The notes beneath the pieces are model-generated. The model searched no databases and was not told the origin of the DNA. It saw only the letters and a list, made by a program, of their open reading frames with translations. From NCBI GenBank assembly GCA_902780455.1, contig CACZFO010000006.1, positions 1 through 64,000 of the forward strand: a stretch of 64,000 bases of DNA, read 5' to 3'. Shown piece after piece: positions 42,445 to 50,508 of this stretch. Both the position numbers and the translations under genes were made by a program. Position 1 is the first letter of the stretch. Each line of letters starts with the position of its first letter. The stretch comes from an uncultured Bacteroidia bacterium (GTDB lineage Bacteria; Bacteroidota; Bacteroidia; Bacteroidales; UBA932).

Positions 42445-43845
42445 ATGAATGATTTCTTTCATTTTCAGGGGTTCACTCCCTGGGTATTCCTGGTTGACAT
42501 GGGGTTGCTTTTCGGCCTCATGCTCATTGGTAAGTTCATTAGGGTAAAGGTCAAGGTTGTACAGCAGCTTTTCATTCCACCAAGCCTTCTGGCAGGCCTT
42601 CTGGGCCTGGCTCTCGGACCTCACGGTCTTGGCTGGCTGCCGTTTTCCGGAAATCTGGGCTCGTATGCTGCAGTGCTCATAGCCCTGGTTTTCTCCACCC
42701 TGCCTTTCTCTTCACAGAAGACATCAGTCAAGGAAGTTATTACCAGGGTAGGCCCGATGTGGGTGTACGCCCAGATAGGCATGCTCCTCCAATGGGGCAT
42801 CATGGGACTTCTCGGAATCTACCTGTTCAAGACAATATGGCCGGACCTCAACCAGGCTTTCGGAGCCATGCTTCCTACCGGCTTTTACGGAGGCCACGGA
42901 ACGGCTGCTGCCATAGGAAGCGCCTTTGAGAACCTGGGCGGAGGCCTCAAGTGGGAAGACGCAATGACACTGGGAATGACTACGGCCACTGTCGGTGTGG
43001 TGATGGCCATAGTATTCGGTCTGTTCATCATCAAATGGGGCGCCCGCAAGAAGCACACTTCTTTCATCGCCGATTTCAAGGACCTTCCGCCTGAGCTCCG
43101 CAGCGGTCTGCTGCCAAAGGGCAAGAGGTTTTCACTGGGAGAGTCCACGACATCTTCCATCTCCATAGAGCATCTTACCTTCCACTTTGCCATCGTGTTT
43201 TTCGTGGCTTTCCTCGGGTACGTCATGAGCGTTGCCGTAAAGAACTGGTGCAGCGGTCTGGAGGCACCGTACAACGGTCTGGAGCTTCCGGTTTTCTCCT
43301 GCGCCTTCGTGGCCGGCCTGATCCTCAAGAAGCTGTTCGATGTTTTCAAGGTTTCAGACTACATTTCACGCGAAACTGTCCAGAGAGAAGGAAGTTTCTT
43401 CACAGACCTGCTCGTTACATGCGGCGTGGCTTCCATAAAACTCGGGGTTGTGGTCAAGTACTGGCTGCCGCTGCTGGTTCTCGTGCTTGTGGGAGTGCTG
43501 GTGGTATTCCTGATAACGTTCTATTTCGGCCGCAGACTCAGTCCGAGTTACTGGTTTGAGCGTTCTATATTCGCCTGGGGCTGGTGGACCGGTACCATGG
43601 CAATGGGAATCGCCCTGGAGAGAATCGTCGATCCTCAGATGAAGAGCAAGACCATGGACGATTACGCCCTTGCATACCTTCCGATAGCTCCGGTGGAGAT
43701 TCTGCTCATAACCATGGTTCCTATTGCATTTTCAGCAGGATGGGGCGGGCTTCTGATGTGGATATGTTTGATATTCAGTGCATTGCTGCTTATACTCGCC
43801 TTCGGAATGAAATGGTGGCACCCTCTTAAGAAACAAAAAGCTTAA
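42445..43845 (+). CDS. gltS: Sodium/glutamate symporter (GltS/ESS family)
   Basis: A 466-residue membrane protein with about 12 helices. ESS-family features: the FIPPSLLAGLLGLALGPHGLG block (residues about 45-65), the first re-entrant loop with LPTGFYGGHGTAAAIGSA (about 133-150), and a second repeat (FFTDLLVTCGVASIKLG). It imports glutamate with Na+. It lies six bases before the M19 dipeptidase gene, so uptake of glutamate and release of amino acids from dipeptides may be co-expressed. Slightly longer than E. coli GltS (401) owing to the loop around residues 200-230. Confidence 0.88.
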   Translation: MNDFFHFQGFTPWVFLVDMGLLFGLMLIGKFIRVKVKVVQQLFIPPSLLAGLLGLALGPHGLGWLPFSGNLGSYAAVLIALVFSTLPFSSQKTSVKEVITRVGPMWVYAQIGMLLQWGIMGLLGIYLFKTIWPDLNQAFGAMLPTGFYGGHGTAAAIGSAFENLGGGLKWEDAMTLGMTTATVGVVMAIVFGLFIIKWGARKKHTSFIADFKDLPPELRSGLLPKGKRFSLGESTTSSISIEHLTFHFAIVFFVAFLGYVMSVAVKNWCSGLEAPYNGLELPVFSCAFVAGLILKKLFDVFKVSDYISRETVQREGSFFTDLLVTCGVASIKLGVVVKYWLPLLVLVLVGVLVVFLITFYFGRRLSPSYWFERSIFAWGWWTGTMAMGIALERIVDPQMKSKTMDDYALAYLPIAPVEILLITMVPIAFSAGWGGLLMWICLIFSALLLILAFGMKWWHPLKKQKA

Positions 43846-43851
43846 TTATAT

Positions 43852-45006
43852 ATGATCAGAAGATTACTTTGGCTAGTGCTGACCGCACATCTGGCGGTTC
43901 TTGGATTTGCACAGGATCACTGTGGCAACTGTTCCAAACATGGAAAGAAAATGACTGAGCAGCAGTATATGGCTCTTGCGGACAGTATCCACAAGGTTGC
44001 CATTTCATTTGACACCCATGTTGACACTCCGACCTACTCCCTGCATCCGGAGGGTCACTACACCGTAGCCAAGGGCCAGGTAAGCTTTGACCTCATGCGA
44101 AAGGGCGGCCAGGACGGGGCATTCTTTGCCATCTACCTTGACCAGGGCCCTTGGCAGAACCAGAAGTCCCTGGATTCGGCCTACAACTGGTGCCACGACG
44201 AGATCCAGAGCTGGAAAGACTATGTTGAGAACAACCACAGCCATGAGGCCGGAATCGCCTACTCCACTGACGATGTCTACCGTCTCAAGAAAGAAGGCAA
44301 GAGGATAGTGGTCCTCTGCATTGAGAACGGCTATCCGGTCCGCACGCTTGAAGACCTGGACGAGTTCTACAAGATGGGCGTCAAATACATCACCCTCTCC
44401 CACAACACGCCAAACCAGATCTGCGACGGCTCAAGATACATCAACACCTATTACTGGTATCCTAATACCGGCCACGGCCTTTCTCCGTTCGGCTACAAGG
44501 TGGTGGAAAGGATGCAGCAGCTCGGCATAATGGTGGACGTTTCACACATCTCTTCAGAATCGCTTGTCGATGTGCTCAAGGTAATCAAAGCCCCTGTGCT
44601 GGCTTCCCATTCATCCTGCAAGGCCCTCAAACCTTCCCAGACCAGGAACCTCACCGATGACGAAATCCGCGCCATAGCGGCCGTTGACGGCGTAATCCAG
44701 GTTGGAACCGGAAGGTTCTTCCTCAGCGACGACCTTCCTTACTACAAAGTAGGCATAGCAGTGCTGGCAAACCACATTGACCACATCAAGAACCTTGTAG
44801 GTTACCGCCATGTTGGCTTGGGAACCGACTTTGACGGCGGAGGCGGAATTGTCGGACTGGACAATTCATCGCAGATGAAGAATCTCACCGTGGAGCTTCT
44901 CAAGAGAGGCTGGACGGCCGATGAACTCATAGCCTTCTGGGGAGGAAACCTCCTGCGCGTCTGGAAAGCCTGCGAGGACTACGCCGCCAAGTTCAAGAAT
45001 CTTTAG
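43852..45006 (+). CDS. M19 membrane dipeptidase, secreted
   Basis: A 384-residue renal-dipeptidase-family metalloenzyme. The signal peptide is MIRRLLWLVLTAHLAVLGFAQ. The zinc ligands are in SFDTHVDTPTY (HxD), LCIENGYPV (Glu), DVSHIS (His) and LASHSSCKAL (His), and GLGTDFDGGGG supplies the further Asp. It hydrolyses dipeptides, including D-amino acid containing ones, outside the cytosol. It is encoded after gltS. Downstream the genome switches to the rplP ribosomal unit after a 398-base gap. Confidence 0.92.
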   Translation: MIRRLLWLVLTAHLAVLGFAQDHCGNCSKHGKKMTEQQYMALADSIHKVAISFDTHVDTPTYSLHPEGHYTVAKGQVSFDLMRKGGQDGAFFAIYLDQGPWQNQKSLDSAYNWCHDEIQSWKDYVENNHSHEAGIAYSTDDVYRLKKEGKRIVVLCIENGYPVRTLEDLDEFYKMGVKYITLSHNTPNQICDGSRYINTYYWYPNTGHGLSPFGYKVVERMQQLGIMVDVSHISSESLVDVLKVIKAPVLASHSSCKALKPSQTRNLTDDEIRAIAAVDGVIQVGTGRFFLSDDLPYYKVGIAVLANHIDHIKNLVGYRHVGLGTDFDGGGGIVGLDNSSQMKNLTVELLKRGWTADELIAFWGGNLLRVWKACEDYAAKFKNL

Positions 45007-45306
45007 AGCCGGATCTTTACTTGTAACCTACGTTCGGTTAATATATAGCGCCAAACATTTTTCCACTCCGGCTTTCAACCGAAGGTCAGTTTTTTTGAAC
45101 CAGTTTCTGTCATGAGATGTTGGATAGAACCAATTACGCCTTAGGTCTGGACCGACAAATAAATCTCCCAAAACGACAAATTTGTCGTCCCAGAAATCTA
45201 AAAGCTGAGCGTTGGTGATATCTTTCAAATTTGTAAATCGCTGAGATTGCTGGTTTTGACTATCAAAAAATTTTAGCCAAAACCTTGAAAAATTTTCTGA
45301 AAAATA

Positions 45307-45337
45307 TTTGCATATTCAGATATTTGTTTTACCTTTG
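45307..45337 (+). promoter_or_regulatory. Promoter of the rplP ribosomal protein unit
   Basis: TTTG (45307-45310), a 19-base spacer, and TACCTTTG (45330-45337): a full match to the Bacteroidota consensus. Transcription would start near 45344, just at the 5' edge of the leader hairpin. The rplP unit therefore has its own promoter and does not depend on read-through. Confidence 0.8.
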
Positions 45338-45344
45338 CGTCCCG

Positions 45345-45373
45345 ACATTTTGGTTCCGTTACAGCCAAAATGT
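45345..45373 (+). promoter_or_regulatory. Leader hairpin before rplP
   Basis: ACATTTTGG (45345-45353) and CCAAAATGT (45365-45373) are perfect reverse complements with an 11-base loop TTCCGTTACAG. The hairpin begins at the predicted 5' end of the mRNA and lies 31 bases before rplP. There is no T tract, so it is not a terminator. A role as mRNA-stabilising 5' stem or ribosomal-protein binding site is possible. Confidence 0.6.
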
Positions 45374-45404
45374 TGAGAATTAACGAGATAAAGCAATTTT
45401 AGCT

Positions 45405-45827
45405 ATGTTACAACCAAAGAAAACCAAATTCAGAAGAATGCAGAAGGGCCGTATGAAAGGACAGGCCCATAGAGGAACTCAGCTTGCGTTCGGCTCTTTC
45501 GGAATCAAGACCCTTGAGTCTTGCTGGATGACAGGTCAGCAGATAGAGGCAGCACGTCAGGCAGTGGTCCGTTATATGAAGCGTGAAGGATATGTTTGGA
45601 TCCGTATTTTCCCTGACAAGCCATTCACAAAGAAACCTGCAGAAGTACGTATGGGTAAGGGTAAGGGTAATCCTGAGGGATTCGTTGCTCCTGTAACCCC
45701 TGGTAGAATGCTTATAGAGGTAGAGGGTGTTCCTATGGAAGTTGCCAAGGAGGCTCTCAGACTTGGAGCTCAGAAACTTCCTGTTACTACAAAGTTTGTA
45801 GTCAGAAGAGATTATGTTAAACAGTAA
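45405..45827 (+). CDS. rplP: Ribosomal protein L16
   Basis: 140 residues, full length, beginning [19 protein letters not shown] as in all L16. The [20 protein letters not shown] region and [10 protein letters not shown] block are conserved. L16 binds 23S rRNA near the A and P sites and is needed for the peptidyl-transferase centre. It is the first gene of this unit, whereas in most bacteria rpsC comes directly before it; rpsJ through rpsC are not in this window. Codons are highly biased, as expected for a ribosomal gene. Confidence 0.98.
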   Translation: MLQPKKTKFRRMQKGRMKGQAHRGTQLAFGSFGIKTLESCWMTGQQIEAARQAVVRYMKREGYVWIRIFPDKPFTKKPAEVRMGKGKGNPEGFVAPVTPGRMLIEVEGVPMEVAKEALRLGAQKLPVTTKFVVRRDYVKQ

Positions 45828-45841
45828 AAGAGATTAGTATT

Positions 45842-46045
45842 ATGGATATCAAGGAAATACGTGAAATGAGCGAGAAGGACCTCAGGGAGCGCATCGAGAC
45901 TAACCGCGCAGCTCTGAACCAGATGCTTCTCAACCACGCTGTCTCTCCATTTGAGAATACATCTCAGATAAAAAAAGCTAAGAAAGATATCACCAGGATG
46001 CTTACAGTCCTGACCGAGATCGAGAATAAAAAACAGAGCAAATAA
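45842..46045 (+). CDS. rpmC: Ribosomal protein L29
   Basis: 67 residues: the coiled two-helix L29 with [19 protein letters not shown] and the [18 protein letters not shown]-like second helix. Located at the peptide exit tunnel on 23S rRNA, where trigger factor and SRP dock. Its TAA stop overlaps the rpsQ start by one base (TAATG). Confidence 0.96.
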   Translation: MDIKEIREMSEKDLRERIETNRAALNQMLLNHAVSPFENTSQIKKAKKDITRMLTVLTEIENKKQSK

Positions 46046-46299
46046 TGGAAAGGAAGCTTAGGAAAGTAAGAATAGGTGTTGTAGTCAGCAACAAGATGGA
46101 CAAGAGTGCCGTAGTAGCTGTCAAGACCAAGGAGAAACACCCTATTTACGGCAAGTTCGTAAATAAAACCACAAAGTTCGTAGCGCACGACGAGAAGAAC
46201 GAGTGCTCTGAAGGTGATACCGTAAAGATCATGGAGACCCGTCCTCTTTCTAAGACAAAGCGCTGGAGATTAGTTGAAATCGTTGAAAAAGTTAAATAA
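46045..46299 (+). CDS. rpsQ: Ribosomal protein S17
   Basis: 84 residues with the S17 OB fold: [19 protein letters not shown], then [17 protein letters not shown] and [18 protein letters not shown], all family signatures. It binds the 5' domain of 16S rRNA and is a primary assembly protein. It directly follows rpmC in the usual order. Confidence 0.97.
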   Translation: MERKLRKVRIGVVVSNKMDKSAVVAVKTKEKHPIYGKFVNKTTKFVAHDEKNECSEGDTVKIMETRPLSKTKRWRLVEIVEKVK

Positions 46300-46302
46300 G
46301 CT

Positions 46303-46668
46303 ATGATACAGCAGGAATCAAGATTAATGGTAGCCGACAACAGCGGTGCAAAGGAAGTCCTCTGCATCCGTGTCCTGGGTGGAACCAGGCGCCGTTATGC
46401 AGGTGTCGGAGACAAGATCGTGGTAGCAGTTAAGAGCGCGATCCCTGGTGCAGACGCCAAGAAGGGTTCTGTATCCAAGGCAGTAGTTGTAAGGACAAAG
46501 AAAGAGATCCGCCGTGCAGACGGTTCTTATATAAGGTTTGACGAGAACGCTTGCGTACTCCTGGACAACCAGGGTGAGGTTAGGGGAACCCGTATTTTCG
46601 GCCCTGTAGCAAGAGAGCTTCGCGACAACTATATGAAGATTGTTTCACTTGCCCCTGAGGTACTTTAA
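46303..46668 (+). CDS. rplN: Ribosomal protein L14
   Basis: 121 residues, full length. [21 protein letters not shown] is the standard L14 start; the [22 protein letters not shown] and [16 protein letters not shown] blocks are intact. It binds 23S rRNA at the subunit interface and is the contact for the RsfS silencing factor. Spaced three bases after rpsQ. Confidence 0.98.
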   Translation: MIQQESRLMVADNSGAKEVLCIRVLGGTRRRYAGVGDKIVVAVKSAIPGADAKKGSVSKAVVVRTKKEIRRADGSYIRFDENACVLLDNQGEVRGTRIFGPVARELRDNYMKIVSLAPEVL

Positions 46669-46684
46669 TATAGGAGGTATGGCA

Positions 46685-47008
46685 ATGAATGTAAAATTCC
46701 ACGTTAAGAAAGGTGACATGGTCTTCGTAAACGCCGGTAACGAGAAAGGAAAGACCGGTAAGATCCTCAGAGTAGACCGCAAGAACATGCGTGCCATCGT
46801 TGAAGGACTCAACATGGTAAGCAAGAATACCAAGCCGAATGCTAACAACCCTCAGGGTGGCATCATCAAGCAGGAGGCTCCAATCCACATATCTAACCTG
46901 CAGCTTGTAGACCCTTCAAAGGGCGGTCCAACCAGAATCGGACGCCGTCTGAACGACAAGGGCAAGCTTGTACGTTATGCTAAAAAATCAGGGGAGGAAA
47001 TCAAATAA
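46685..47008 (+). CDS. rplX: Ribosomal protein L24
   Basis: 107 residues with the KOW domain ([22 protein letters not shown]). I choose ATG 46685 ([11 protein letters not shown]) because AGGAGG at 46672-46677 sits seven bases upstream; ATG 46679 would be only one base from it. This is a rare clear Shine-Dalgarno in this phylum. L24 starts 50S assembly. Its stop overlaps the rplE start. Confidence 0.93.
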   Translation: MNVKFHVKKGDMVFVNAGNEKGKTGKILRVDRKNMRAIVEGLNMVSKNTKPNANNPQGGIIKQEAPIHISNLQLVDPSKGGPTRIGRRLNDKGKLVRYAKKSGEEIK

Positions 47009-47652
47009 TGGCAAAGGAAGTTAAGAAAGAGCAGGCCGCCAAGAATGCAAAGCAGTCAAAGGGCGAGGCAAAGTCCAAGAAAGGCGGTGAGCAGGTAGTT
47101 CCTAAGGGATGGATTCCTAACCTGCAGAAAGAATACAAGGAAAGGATAGCCGGCGAGCTCCAGAAGCAGTTCGGTTTCAAGTCAAGCATGCAGATTCCAA
47201 GGCTCGAGAAGATTACCATCAACCAGGGTATCGGTGCCGGTGTAGCAGACAAGAAGATCGTTGAGAACGCAGCTGAAGAGCTTGCAATGATCACCGGTCA
47301 GAAGGCGATACTTACCTACTCAAGAAAGGACATCGCTTCCTTCAAACTGAGAAAGGGAATGCCTATCGGTTGCAAGGTTACTCTCAGAAGGGCCAAGATG
47401 TACGAGTTCATGGAGAGGCTCATCAAGGTTTCTCTTCCTCGAATCAGAGATTTCAAGGGAGTTGAGGAGAAGTTCGACGGCAAGGGTAACTACACCCTCG
47501 GCCTCAAGGAGCAGATCATCTTCCCTGAGATTGACATCGACAAGGTTTCCAAGGTTCTCGGAATGGAGATCACCTTCGTTACCAGCACTACCAAGGATGA
47601 GGAAGCACGTGCCCTGCTTGCAGCCTTCGGAGTTCCGTTCAAAAAGAAATAA
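47008..47652 (+). CDS. rplE: Ribosomal protein L5 with Lys-rich N-terminal extension
   Basis: 214 residues, against about 180-185 for ordinary L5. The family body starts at [20 protein letters not shown] (about residue 36) and contains [32 protein letters not shown] and [17 protein letters not shown]. The first 30 residues ([20 protein letters not shown] and on) are a Lys/Ala-rich tail not found in typical L5. It binds 5S rRNA and the P-site tRNA. ATG overlaps the rplX TAA, fixing this start. Confidence 0.96.
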   Translation: MAKEVKKEQAAKNAKQSKGEAKSKKGGEQVVPKGWIPNLQKEYKERIAGELQKQFGFKSSMQIPRLEKITINQGIGAGVADKKIVENAAEELAMITGQKAILTYSRKDIASFKLRKGMPIGCKVTLRRAKMYEFMERLIKVSLPRIRDFKGVEEKFDGKGNYTLGLKEQIIFPEIDIDKVSKVLGMEITFVTSTTKDEEARALLAAFGVPFKKK

Positions 47653-47667
47653 TAAAACAGATAGTAT

Positions 47668-47937
47668 ATGGCAAAAGAATCAATGAAGGCACGCGAGGTA
47701 AAGCGTGCGAAGTTATGCGCCAAGTATGCTGAGAAACGTAAGGCACTCAAGGCTGAGGGCAACTATGCAGCTCTGGACAAGCTTCCAAAGAACGCTTCTC
47801 CTGTAAGGCTTCACAACCGCTGCTCTCTTACCGGAAGACCAAAAGGTTACATGAGGGTTTTCGGAATCAGCAGGATACAGTTCAGAGAGATGGCCAGCAA
47901 GGGCCTCATCCCTGGTGTACGCAAGGCCAGCTGGTAG
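47668..47937 (+). CDS. rpsN: Ribosomal protein S14, zinc-free type
   Basis: 89 residues: the long S14 form. The [23 protein letters not shown] block is intact, and the CxxC pair of zinc-type S14 is absent (only single Cys residues). It sits in the 30S head. Standard position between rplE and rpsH. Confidence 0.96.
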   Translation: MAKESMKAREVKRAKLCAKYAEKRKALKAEGNYAALDKLPKNASPVRLHNRCSLTGRPKGYMRVFGISRIQFREMASKGLIPGVRKASW

Positions 47938-47981
47938 AAACTAATTAACTAAAGGATATCGATTATTAAAAACTAAAGACA

Positions 47982-48377
47982 ATGACTGATCCGATTTCAG
48001 ATTTTTTGACTAGAATCAGGAACGCCTACAGGGCCAACCATAAGGTTGTTGAGATTCCTGCCTCCAAGATGAAGAAGGAGCTTACAAGGGTACTCTTCGA
48101 GAAGGGTTACATCCTTAGCTACAAAGTTGTGGAGGGACAGCCAGTAGGAACCATAAAGATTGCGCTCAAGTACCATCCTGAGACCAAGACTCCTGCCATC
48201 AAGAAGATTGTCAGGGTAAGCCGTCCGGGCCTCAGACAGTACAGGGGAGTGGAGAACATGCCTAGAGTCCTCAACGGACTTGGAATAGCCATCCTCTCAA
48301 CTTCCAGAGGTATCATGACAGACAAGGAAGCCAGGCTGCAGAATGTTGGCGGCGAGGTGCTTTGCTACGTTTACTAA
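47982..48377 (+). CDS. rpsH: Ribosomal protein S8
   Basis: 131 residues. MTDPISDFLTRIRNAYRAN and the C-terminal GLGIAILSTSRGIMTDKEAR block are diagnostic. It binds the central 16S rRNA domain; in E. coli S8 is the autogenous repressor of the spc operon. I did not find an S8-site-like element upstream of rplE here. Confidence 0.97.
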   Translation: MTDPISDFLTRIRNAYRANHKVVEIPASKMKKELTRVLFEKGYILSYKVVEGQPVGTIKIALKYHPETKTPAIKKIVRVSRPGLRQYRGVENMPRVLNGLGIAILSTSRGIMTDKEARLQNVGGEVLCYVY

Positions 48378-48395
48378 CAGAATAACATTATTGAT

Positions 48396-48953
48396 ATGTC
48401 AAGAATAGGAAAATTACCTGTAAGCCTTCCACAAGGAGTTTCAGTCTCCGTAGAGAACAATGTGGTAAAGGTTAAAGGCCCTAAGGGAGAGCTCACTCAG
48501 AAGGTTGATCCGGATATTGAGGTTTCCGTTGAGGGAGGCGTGCTCACTGTAAAGAGACCTACAGACCAGCCGCGCCACAGATCTTTGCACGGACTTTATC
48601 GTGCTCTTATACACAATATGGTTGTAGGAGTTTCTGAGGGTTACCAGATTCAGCAGGAACTCGTAGGTGTAGGTTACCGTGTAGAAGCCGCCGGCCAGCT
48701 GCTCAAGTTCAGCCTCGGTTTCTCTCACGACATCTATCTCCAGCTCCCTGACGAGGTTACCGCAGAGGTTCCTCAGGTTAAGAAGGGTGCCAACCCAATT
48801 CTCATTTTGAAGAGTTCTGACAAGCAACTGCTGGGTATGGTTGCTGCCAAGGTGCGTTCATTCCGCAAGCCTGAGCCTTACAAGGGTAAGGGTATCAAGT
48901 TCGTAGGTGAAGTGCTCCGCAGAAAGGCAGGAAAGACAGCTGCAGCTAAATAA
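48396..48953 (+). CDS. rplF: Ribosomal protein L6
   Basis: 185 residues with the two repeated L6 domains: MSRIGKLPVSLPQGVSVSVE at the start and KPEPYKGKGIKFVGEVLRRK at the end, the latter the family signature. Binds 23S rRNA near the factor-binding site. A C-terminal Ala/Lys tail (AGKTAAAK) is normal. Confidence 0.97.
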   Translation: MSRIGKLPVSLPQGVSVSVENNVVKVKGPKGELTQKVDPDIEVSVEGGVLTVKRPTDQPRHRSLHGLYRALIHNMVVGVSEGYQIQQELVGVGYRVEAAGQLLKFSLGFSHDIYLQLPDEVTAEVPQVKKGANPILILKSSDKQLLGMVAAKVRSFRKPEPYKGKGIKFVGEVLRRKAGKTAAAK

Positions 48954-48966
48954 TGGAGGATAGGAT

Positions 48967-49323
48967 ATGAATAAGATAGAAAGAAGACAGAGAATCCGTT
49001 ACCGTATCCGCAAGGTTGTCAGCGGAACACCGGAAAGACCAAGGATGAGCGTGTTCAGATCAAACAAGCAGATCTATGTTCAGTTCATCGACGATGTTAA
49101 TGGAGTAACTCTCGCAGCTGCTTCATCTCTTGACAAGGCCGTTGCCGCTCAGACCGAGGGCAAGACCAAGGTTGAGATTGCTGCTCTTGTCGGAGCCGAG
49201 GCCGCAAAGGTTGCCGCTTCCAAGGGTATCACTGAAGTTGCTTTCGACCGTGGAGGTTACCTCTATCACGGAAGAGTTAAAAGTTTGGCAGACGCCGCAC
49301 GCAAGGGCGGTCTTAAATTCTAA
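48967..49323 (+). CDS. rplR: Ribosomal protein L18
   Basis: 118 residues. [38 protein letters not shown] and the end [20 protein letters not shown] are complete. L18 carries 5S rRNA together with L5. A Shine-Dalgarno GGAGGA at 48955-48960 is six bases before the ATG. Confidence 0.97.
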   Translation: MNKIERRQRIRYRIRKVVSGTPERPRMSVFRSNKQIYVQFIDDVNGVTLAAASSLDKAVAAQTEGKTKVEIAALVGAEAAKVAASKGITEVAFDRGGYLYHGRVKSLADAARKGGLKF

Positions 49324-49328
49324 AGACT

Positions 49329-49850
49329 ATGGCAGAGAATAACAAGAACAAAGAGATCAGAACTACAGACCTTGAACTCAAGGACAGGTTGGTAGCTATC
49401 AACAGGGTGACCAAGGTAACTAAGGGTGGCCGCCACTTCAGCTTCGCAGCCATAGTAGTAGTAGGTGACGAGAAGAGCGTGGTAGGATACGGACTTGGCA
49501 AGGCCAACGAAGTTACCACAGCTATCTCCAAGGCTATCGAGGATGCAAAGAAGAACCTCGTGAAGGTTCCTATCTACAGGCATACAATTCCTCACGAGCA
49601 GACTGCAAAATTCGGCGGTGCCGAGGTATTCATGAAGCCTGCAGCTCCTGGTACAGGAGTAAAGGCCGGTGGTGCTATGCGTGCCGTTTTCGAGTCTGTC
49701 GGAATCCACGATGTGCTTGCAAAATCAAAGGGATCGTCAAACCCTCACAATCTGGTGAAGGCTACTATCGCAGCTCTTGCACAGATGAGAGACGCTTACA
49801 CCGTAGCAGGTCTGAGAGGCGTTCCTATGAACAATGTATTTAACGGATAA
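49329..49850 (+). CDS. rpsE: Ribosomal protein S5
   Basis: 173 residues. The double-stranded RNA-binding N-terminal domain ([39 protein letters not shown]) and the C-terminal domain ([19 protein letters not shown]) are intact. S5 lies at the mRNA entry site and influences decoding fidelity. It follows rplR by five bases. Confidence 0.97.
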   Translation: MAENNKNKEIRTTDLELKDRLVAINRVTKVTKGGRHFSFAAIVVVGDEKSVVGYGLGKANEVTTAISKAIEDAKKNLVKVPIYRHTIPHEQTAKFGGAEVFMKPAAPGTGVKAGGAMRAVFESVGIHDVLAKSKGSSNPHNLVKATIAALAQMRDAYTVAGLRGVPMNNVFNG

Positions 49851-49862
49851 GGAGATTCAGAA

Positions 49863-50042
49863 ATGGCTAAGGTTAAAGTTACACAAGTAAGAGGAAAGAG
49901 CGGAGCCACCAAGAGGCAGATCGCTACTCTCGAGGCTTTAGGAATCAGAAAGATTCACCATTCCGTAGAAGTTGAACTGAACCCAGTCAACAAGGGTATG
50001 ATCGAGAAAGTTCGTCACCTTGTGAAGATTGAGGAAATTTAA
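49863..50042 (+). CDS. rpmD: Ribosomal protein L30
   Basis: 59 residues: MAKVKVTQVRGKSGATKRQI, then LEALGIRKIHHSVEVELNP and the terminal VRHLVKIEEI, the complete L30 pattern. GGAGA lies nine bases before the ATG. Normal position between rpsE and rplO. Confidence 0.96.
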   Translation: MAKVKVTQVRGKSGATKRQIATLEALGIRKIHHSVEVELNPVNKGMIEKVRHLVKIEEI

Positions 50043-50054
50043 GGAGGACAATAG

Positions 50055-50504
50055 ATGAAACTCAATACATTAAAACCTGCTAAGGGTTCTCTGGGAAGAG
50101 AAAAGAGAATAGGTCGCGGAGAAGGCTCCGGACACGGAGGAACTTCCACACGTGGTATGAACGGTGCCAAGCAGCGCAGCGGTTATTCCGACAAGATCGG
50201 TTTCCAGGGAGGTCAGATGCCTATCCAGAGGCAGCTTCCTAAGTTCGGTTTCACCAACACCAGAAAAGTTGAATACAAGGTTATCAACCTTTCTTCACTT
50301 CAGTCTCTGAGCGAGAAGCTCGGCGTTGATACCATCAGCCGCGACACCTTGATCCAGAACGGTCTTGTTTCCAAGAACGACCTGGTGAAGGTTCTCGGGA
50401 ACGGTGCCCTCAGCAGCAAGCTCAACGTATCTGCAAACGCTTTCTCAAAGTCTGCAATTGCCAAAATAGAGGCTTTGAACGGAACCGCAACAGTAATCAA
50501 GTAA
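50055..50504 (+). CDS. rplO: Ribosomal protein L15
   Basis: 149 residues. The Gly/Arg-rich N-terminus (GSLGREKRIGRGEGSGHGGT, then GMNGAKQRSGYSDKIGFQGG) contacts 23S rRNA and assembles late. AAGGAGG at 50041-50047 is a clear Shine-Dalgarno seven bases before the ATG. Confidence 0.97.
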   Translation: MKLNTLKPAKGSLGREKRIGRGEGSGHGGTSTRGMNGAKQRSGYSDKIGFQGGQMPIQRQLPKFGFTNTRKVEYKVINLSSLQSLSEKLGVDTISRDTLIQNGLVSKNDLVKVLGNGALSSKLNVSANAFSKSAIAKIEALNGTATVIK

Positions 50505-50508
50505 TAAA

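Larger units (their letters stand above)
45028..45398 (-). pseudogene. ATG-less open frame, possible gene remnant
   Basis: A frame of about 120 codons on the minus strand with no ATG. Its C-terminal half reads like genuine protein (QLLDFWDDKFVVLGDLF, YPTSHDRNWFKKTDLRL, VEKCLALYINRT), while the upstream part runs through the rplP promoter and leader. The ORF could start from TTG 45228 (66 residues). No family is recognised. It may be the tail of a gene whose 5' part was displaced when the ribosomal unit acquired its present position, or a chance open frame. Confidence 0.25.
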
